Below are positions 57,764-64,000 of a stretch of 64,000 nucleotides of DNA, one piece after another. Every line of letters begins with the position of its first letter. Within the stretch, counting starts at the first letter, position 1. Made by a program: the position numbers and the translations under genes. The stretch comes from Ypsolopha sequella (Eukaryota; Arthropoda; Insecta; Lepidoptera; Ypsolophidae): contig OW204000.1 of assembly GCA_934047225.1 (NCBI GenBank), positions 18,804,001-18,868,000 on the forward strand, given 5' to 3'. The notes under the pieces are model-generated. The model did no database searches, was not told where the DNA came from, and saw only the letters and a list, made by a program, of their open reading frames with translations.

Positions 57764-58376
57764 CAGGGCGGCTATTCTCGCAACATTTTTCACACGCTTT
57801 ATTTTTCATACGACTTCGTTAATTGCGTGGTAAATGCCGTGTGATGATAATACTAAAGTAAAACTCCTAAAACATGTTAATGAATTGAGGCAAAAGGGTT
57901 TTATTTTAAAAGCTTGATACGTTTCTGTGCAAAGAGCTTCTAAAAATCACCCGCCTTTGGCTTTCGCAAATTGTTGCATGTGCCAGAATTGCCGTCCTGG
58001 ACGACTATTCTGGCATTATTTTTCACTCGCAATATCAGTCGTTCGAATTTTGTTTACAGTATGATAAATGCTATGCAATGTAAAGTGGACTGAACTATCC
58101 TCATCAAATAAAAATTATGGCATATAAGGAATATTCACAACAGGTTTTCAATATAAAAATAATACAGATACGTAGAAAATCCCTTTTAAAATCACCCTAA
58201 ATCTGTCTTAGAAAATTTTCCGCACGCGCTAGAATTGCTGCCGAGGGAGGCAATTCTGACACATGCAGCAATATTTAGTCACTTGACTTTGAATCACATG
58301 GTATCTATCACGCAATAAACAAAAATCGAATGAAAGATATTACGAGTGAAATTTATTGCGAGAATAGCCACCCAGA
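57764..58376. mobile_element. Element with inverted ends and three sub-terminal repeat units
   Basis: CAGGGCGGCTATTCTCGCAA at the left is inverted at the right (CTGGGTGGCTATTCTCGCAA). A unit of about 60 bp (TTTCACTCG-AATATC...TTCG-TTTTTGTTTA...GATA-ATGC-ATG) occurs three times, one of them inverted, and AGAATTGCCGTCCTGGACGA / GAATTGCTGCCGAGGGAGGC occurs as an inverted pair in the middle. hAT-like ends but no clear 8-bp duplication. Confidence 0.65.
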
Positions 58377-59081
58377 TTGCCGATTACCTACATACAGTGT
58401 GCTATAGCTAATATACATTTTGTAACGACCAACATTATGTTAGTTAATTGATTCATGTTAGTAGAGGCACACATCGGTTTGGTTTAAGGCGCTACATAAA
58501 AGTTTTAGCGTCCCTGTTACTCCATATGCGAAAAAAACCTCAGTGCGAGTGGGACGGATTCGTGGAAAAGTAGCAAAAAGTCGGTTTTTTATTAAGGCTT
58601 GGCCCAGGCCGCTGAGAAATTGAGATTTCCCCCGCGCTTCCCCGCAAATGAATTTTAGTGCCACAAATCGGCGCTAGAGGCGCTTGTGTGCGAAATGATG
58701 CATAGCTATTGGAAAAGATAAATTGAAACAGAAAATTGGGTAATAGGTACTAAAGTATTAAACATTTGTGGACATCAAGTATTTATTTCATTAAATGTTA
58801 AAAGGATTTATGTAGAACAAAACGGTAGTTAAAAAATACATTTCGAAAATATAAGTTAAACTTAAAACTTTTGACCATAGTCACATTTGTTTACATAATA
58901 ATACATAGGTACATTTTTAGGATTTCCCTAAAGAATTAACTGCTACATTAGTACCTACTATATTTTTTTGACGTGGGCGCCGACTCGAATCTGCCGGCGG
59001 TGACTGTGCGCCGATCAAATTTGGTTGGCGTAGCCGCGCCGCACCTCGGCGTTGTGTAAATGTTACACAAAATGTATACGT
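58377..59081. other. Spacer, nothing recognised
   Basis: The GC-richer block 58580-58690 and the block 58970-59060 have no recognisable coding; the 68-codon minus frame at 58458 lacks family features. Confidence 0.4.
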
Positions 59082-59583
59082 TTATTATTAGAGTGCAAAG
59101 TAACATGAAAAGAAACCAGCCAAGTGCGAGTCAGACTCGTGTACCGAGGGTTCTGTATTGTGGATGATAAATATAATTTTGTCATTTTTTTTTCGTGAAT
59201 TCTTCAACCGCTATATTTTTCCTGTAATCTTTAAGTAAACTCATATTACCATGATTTAGGCTAATATTTTTTATTTTTCTCACTTTTGTTTTTGAAATAT
59301 TTTGAACAATATCATATTTTTCATATTTTTTTACACCGTGATATGTGAGCACATTAACGCTATTTTTGTGCCAAATTTCATGTCTTTATCTTAAATGGTG
59401 CTTTTGGTGCTAAAGTTATGAGGCTGTGACATGGACGGACGGACAACTGAATCTCACCATAAAAGTTCCTTTTGTACCTTTTAGGCACGGAACCCTAAAA
59501 ATCAATCAGAAACAAAATTCTTTGAAAAAAGTTCGCTTCGAGCCCCTGAGATTTTGTTTTTACTATGCACTCTAATAATATTG
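59082..59583. mobile_element. Foldback family E, copy 2, split by a GGTTCCGTAC repeat
   Basis: TTATTATTAGAGTGCAAAGTA at the left and TATGCACTCTAATAATA at the right are the inverted ends seen at 44481. The middle is largely replaced by the repeat at 59112-59505. Confidence 0.7.
59112..59505 (+). repeat. GGTTCCGTAC repeat, copy 3 (long)
   Basis: Starts GAAACCAGCCAAGTGCGAGT and ends AGGCACGGAACCCTAAAAA. The inner part has GCCAAATTTCATG and CTGTGACATGGACGGACGGA, typical of this lepidopteran repeat. Most complete copy here. Confidence 0.8.
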
Positions 59584-60023
59584 TGAGTTTCTAAAGCGAA
59601 GGATTTTGCTATAAATAATATAATCCTATGTATACGATTTGTGAATATTGTATTAACTTAAAGGTTTAATTTTACGAACAGTATAAATAAAAAGAAAATA
59701 TCGTTTATTTTTTACAAGTTTAATTTTACTAACACTGTAATCGTTTATTTTTTTTATTTAAAACATACGTCTGCTGAAATGTAAGAATAGAACTGATTTC
59801 TTTAGAATTATTTTTCTTTTTTTGTGTCGTTTTCACAGAGGTCAATAGTTTATATCTGCAACGGGTTGTTCTCCCCAGACCATATACTGAAAACGCAACT
59901 TTTACTTTGCGCTATAAGTAACTGGCCCTGAACCTGAAAAATTAAACATGAAGAAATAGAAAAGAAACCTGTTAAATAGTAACTAGATCTAGATTCAAAA
60001 ATTAAATTACTCATTTGATAAAA
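59584..60023. other. Spacer downstream of the YqaJ remnant
   Basis: AT-rich; two similar blocks (59690-59715 and 59735-59760, ATCGTTTATTTTTT). Nothing else recognised. Confidence 0.4.
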
Positions 60024-60939
60024 TCAGTCGTGATTCTTGCTAATTACCAGTGCATCGTCTTTCTTTTTGAAAAATGGTAATTTATTTAAGACATCTACGT
60101 CGTTCAAATTCTGTTTGCAAATTGACAAAAGGCACTTAATTTCCACGACTTTATCATTTCCAATGAGTCCATACGGTGTTGCTCCAAGGTAGGGAGTTTG
60201 AGCATGAACGAATAATCCGCAGTTCTGTATAGCAATCCCAAGTTGAATTGACAGCTGATTGAGTGCATTAGCTTCATTCGCAACGCCGTGTCTTAACACG
60301 CTTATTGCTTTTACATTGCTGAGGTATTGCTTATAGAGAAGTGTTTGCACTAACGTTGGCCTTGATGTTTCTCTTTTTAGGGTTCCGTACCCAAAGGGTA
60401 ACCAACGGGACCCTATTACTAAGACTCCGCTGTCCGTCTGTCACCAGGATGTATCTCATGAACCGTGATAGTTAGACAGTTGAAATTTTCACAGATGATT
60501 TATTTTTGTTGCCGCTATAACAACAAATACTAAAAAACAGAATAAAATAAATATTTAAGGGGGCTCCGATACAACAGTTATGTTGTTTTGCCGTTTTTAT
60601 AGATAATGGTACGGAACCCTTCGTGCGCAAGTCCGACTCGCACTTGGCCGGTTTTTTAATTATTTTCTCATAATTAGACGCCGTTAGTAGCTGCCACCGC
60701 AACTCCAACCAATCACTGCAATCCCTTTGAAGAATAGTTTCCTTTTCGATTCTTAACCTTTGCTTTTGAGTTTTCTCTAAGTTGCTCAGTAACGTGTTTA
60801 TACGAAGTTCTAGTTCCTCGGGATCGATGACCGTAGTTGGCATGCTTGACCGTAACTCATATCTGTGGATAAGGATTTGCTTGTGAGTATGGGTTTGAAT
60901 AATACCTTTGGTAGGAGGCGTTGACGTTTTTTGTAACAA
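60024..60939 (-). pseudogene. YqaJ-type exonuclease gene, split by a repeat
   Basis: Two minus-strand pieces belong together. The N-terminal piece (60939-60657) has a charged, probably coiled part and then RDCSDWLELRWQLLTASNYEK, the entry motif of YqaJ (lambda-exonuclease-like) domains. The C-terminal piece (60373-60024) continues with RHGVANEANALNQL, ACGLF-like NCGLFVHAQTPYLGATPYGL and KVVEIKC. These domains usually have GATPDG with a metal-binding Asp; here it is Tyr, so the nuclease would be inactive even before the split. The repeat 60374-60656 lies between them. In insects such genes are often carried by transposons; whether this was a host gene or transposon cargo cannot be told. The 5' end is uncertain. 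Confidence 0.75.
60374..60656 (-). repeat. GGTTCCGTAC repeat, copy 4, inside the YqaJ gene
   Basis: Plus strand begins AGGGTTCCGTACCCAAAGGG and ends CCGACTCGCACTTGGCCGGT, inverted relative to copy 3. TTTTT flanks both sides, a possible target duplication. It contains GTCCGTCTGTCACCAGG, usual for the family. Confidence 0.85.
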
Positions 60940-62393
60940 AACACGAGTTTGGTACTGTAAACCAGATATTTTTATATTTATGGTAGATTTTCAATAAATA
61001 ATAGTTATTTTTAAATACAATATTAAGTAGGTAACAAGTAAAAGACCAGAACCTACCCTTAAACACTAAAGGACGTCCGCATGAATTTGGGATACTAACA
61101 GCCGGTTTACCCGTAGAAACGCATTTTTAATAATATAAAGAATTGAAGGTGTTTTTCTCTAAATCATTAAATTTCAAACAGAGACCAAAAGTTTTTAAAA
61201 ATTTTGTTTATACCTTTCTTCATCAACATCCATGGAAATGGAGGGTATTATATTTTTATTTTGCAATGTGGTATAATTGGGACTTTAATTCAAATAAAAC
61301 ATTATTTATGTAACCTAGATTTTTGGTCACTGACAAGCCGAACATTTATATTATGATGACATTTTTTTATGATTAATCGAGGTCCATGTAGTTAGTTCTC
61401 AATGTTGCATTTATCGTTTCTTCTGTTTCATTAATTTACTAGGCAACATGATATTTTAATTGAATACCGTTTTCTTCCGTATTATTTTGCCGAGCGACCA
61501 ACCGTCACGCGGTGGCGGATCCAGAACTTGCGGTGTCGGCGTGGTGACGCCGCCAATACGCAATTCCTAGCTAATAGTGGAAACCGGGCAGGCCGTGCGC
61601 CACTGCTGAGTGTCACTGTCCACACTCTGTACACAACATGGTGTCCCCATCTTTGATAGTACGAGTACTTTATACATTTTAGCTCAATTAGCAGAGAGAG
61701 ACGAAAGAAAGTTATAGACAGACACTAAGACGGTAAGATAGGTGGTGAGTCCTGTTATTGCCGTACCTACTCTGGGTACAAATACATGCTCTGTGTTATT
61801 TTTCTTTTAGATCATGTTATTTTAGAACTTAGAACTTTGTTCGAAAGTTAAATAAATGAAAAATCTATAATATTACAATCGACAATAAAATTCTTACCTA
61901 ATTACTTTCCATTTTTCTGACGCTGAAGTTCTTATTACATTGCAATAAATATGACAGCGCCATAATTCACGGGACAACTGATAGGACTCGCTCGAGATAC
62001 GAGCGTAACCTGAATGAACTCTTATTACAGTTACAGTAAGTAAATGAGATTTACGCAGTAAAGTCTGGTGCCATACACCTGTGTCGGCTTGGTTTGAGCT
62101 CAAAGGAAGCGCCCGCGGCGGCGGCGCTAGGTTTACCTACCTAGTTTCATTCACATCATCTGATTCATCTTTTTGTTCATTACCTTTTCTAGATCTGAAA
62201 GAATAAATATTCACATTACTAGTTGATATACGTCATATGTATCTCTAAGTACATAATTTACGATATTAAAGTTGAAGAAAAAAAAATATACACCGCGTCA
62301 AAATAATGTACTGGTGCAGTTTTGTTTGTAAAGAAACAAAAGTAATAAATAAAATCAATATAATAGATCGTCACGAAACGAATTGAAACGAAT
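60940..62393. other. Spacer with an old hAT-like fragment
   Basis: 61505-61560 (CGGTGGCGGATCCAGAACTT) resembles a hAT end, without a partner. The minus frame at 61894-62103 shows no family features. A GGC-rich run is at 62108-62125. Nothing else recognised. Confidence 0.4.
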
Positions 62394-62525
62394 GCTCGAG
62401 GGGGTGTCAAGAGGTTTTCCGAGTTTGAACTGTGAAATGTAAGTCATACTCTACACGCTCTGTAAACCCACGTTTCACCGACGATTATTACGTCCCAACG
62501 TGATGGGTGGTGGTTACGGTAAGCC
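62394..62525 (-). repeat. SINE body copy
   Basis: GAGGGGGTGTCAAGAGG...AACTGTGAAATGTAAGTC...TAAACCCACGTTTCACC...ACGTCCCAACGTGATGGGTG matches the body at 26740-26870. The tRNA-like head is missing. Confidence 0.7.
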
Positions 62526-63598
62526 CTATTGCCGTACCTACTTTGGGTACAAATACATGCTTTTTAGGGCACCTATAATAATAAAAAAGTAAATTGAATA
62601 TTACTCTTACCTTAAAATATCCAACATTCTTTTTTGTCTCTCTCTATATGAAAATTTACTTCGATCTCCTTTAAATTTTATTTTGTCCCATTTTATATAT
62701 ATATTTTAAAAATGTTTATGGTTTTATAACGCAGAGCGAAAACTGGCACAGGTCCGACCTCCAGAGCGCCTCAGCGCGAACTGGTCGCAGGCGACAAACA
62801 GCGATCAGAGCGTTGCGGGAAGAAATTATATGTATTATTTCATATTTATTTCAAATGTTAATTGTGATCAAAAAGCGTTCAATAAGTAACTTAAGTAATG
62901 TATGTAGAAAATTCTCGCATATTTTGAGATGTATAGCTTTAAAAATACATATCATTAGCTCGATGTTAAGATTTTTTTAGCGCTAACTTTGCGATTTTTT
63001 TCTATCGAGCGAAGTTAATTAAATTACGTTTTCAGAACGACAAGTTACTTAAGTATATCCTCGTTTCTAATATATATTTTTTTTGGATTTTTAATAACGT
63101 AATTACTAACGGTATGAATTAAACAAAATGTTCATTTTATAATTGAGGGGCCTTAATATAAAATGTACTAAGCTATCTTGTACAAAAACATTCTCAAGGA
63201 GACTTTACAAATACATAATATCCACATTTTGAATGCAGTTTCACAAGGAAATTAGTTAGGATTTCAGAATTACAGGAAAAAATAAAACAATTTAGAGTTC
63301 TTTTCGGAATTAAATTCTATCGAAAAAATTTCATAAAATCGCGTTTTCCTTTAATCAAATACTCAATAAACATTTACCCAAAAATGAAATACGTAGATGA
63401 CGTTATAGTGGAGTAAATGGATTTGAAAAATCCCCATTTTTTTTTGGTATCGCCTTAAGGGGAGAACCGCCAAAAAAGACGCCATCAATTTCCGTAAAAA
63501 TTGTATTTTCTTGTAAACTTGTCATATTATAATCTCATGACAATTATTTTGTAAAGTTTAGAAACTTCTGATCGGTAAATAACTTTTCCAGACATTGT
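62526..63598. other. Spacer, nothing recognised
   Basis: AT-rich. ATTGCCGTACCTACT-TGGGTACAAATACATGCT at 62530 also occurs at 61757 in the same direction, so a short direct repeat spans these two points. No coding. Confidence 0.5.
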
Positions 63599-63761
63599 AG
63601 CTAATTCTGAAGGCTTTAATTTTAGTTTTAGTGCTATCAAAACCAAAATTATTCCAAAGTAATTTAGCTTCTGTTCCTAACATTTAAGGACAATTTTCCA
63701 ATAAACAAAATTTAGTTTTGACAGCACTAAAACTAAAATTAAAGCCTTCAGAATCGGCTTT
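63599..63761. mobile_element. Foldback MITE family A, copy 3 of 3
   Basis: Same arms as copies 1 and 2; the centre is in the opposite orientation (AAAGTAATTTAGCTTCTGTT). Confidence 0.85.
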
Positions 63762-64000
63762 ATTGTCTTATGCAGAATAGTGGTGGATTTCTCCTATAGA
63801 TACGTTCTGTATTACAAATAAGTTACCGAAGCCCTGTACCTCAAACATTTAGGTACGCGGTAGTTTGTGCTAGGTCACAGTACCGTGGCTAGGATAATAT
63901 TATATAATAAAATAAAATAAATATTTTTTACAGTTTAGTGCGTCTGGTTTTTTTATGATATCTAGCAATGTAACCAATTATTTATAACTGTAAATATTTT

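Overview
This 64 kb window is AT-rich insect DNA, and its repeats point to a moth or butterfly. The evidence is the non-autonomous Helitron ends with the hairpin-plus-CTAGT terminus, the RTE and Jockey-like LINE pieces, the SINE bodies, and dozens of foldback elements typical of Lepidoptera. No bacterial or viral gene order is present. I worked by eye, so element boundaries are accurate to a few bases only where a target-site duplication or splice site fixes them.

Only one ordinary host gene can be assembled. It is a secreted C-type lectin on the minus strand with five coding exons (54143-54035, 49369-49142, 46871-46771, 23467-23359, 21234-20984). Every junction has GT/AG borders and matching phase. 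The exons join into a 265-residue protein with a signal peptide, a polar linker and one C-type lectin domain that keeps the EPN and WND calcium-site motifs. About 33 kb of introns surround 798 coding bases, and intron 3 (about 23 kb) holds an almost intact BEL/Pao retrotransposon in the gene's own orientation.

Layout. 1-5200: a BEL/Pao element with an in-frame stop and its reverse transcriptase deleted. 5200-20150: intergenic mosaic of foldback MITEs, a hAT-like MITE with a perfect 8-bp duplication, Helitron-like ends, and a Harbinger-like MITE inside one Helitron. 20165-21234: SINE head, poly(A) signal and last lectin exon. 21235-46770: lectin introns 4 and 3, with a hAT-like element, RTE and Jockey LINE remains, a triple nest (LINE, foldback MITE, piggyBac-like element), and a BEL/Pao provirus with apparently identical 454-bp LTRs inserted in a foldback MITE. 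46771-54143: introns 2 and 1 with further MITEs. 54144-64000: upstream region with more MITEs, four copies of a repeat ending GGTTCCGTAC, and a broken YqaJ-type exonuclease gene split by one of those copies.

The window is best read as a transposon graveyard around one lectin gene. Its value lies in the nested insertions, which give relative ages and true termini, and in several inverted-repeat families with two to four copies here.
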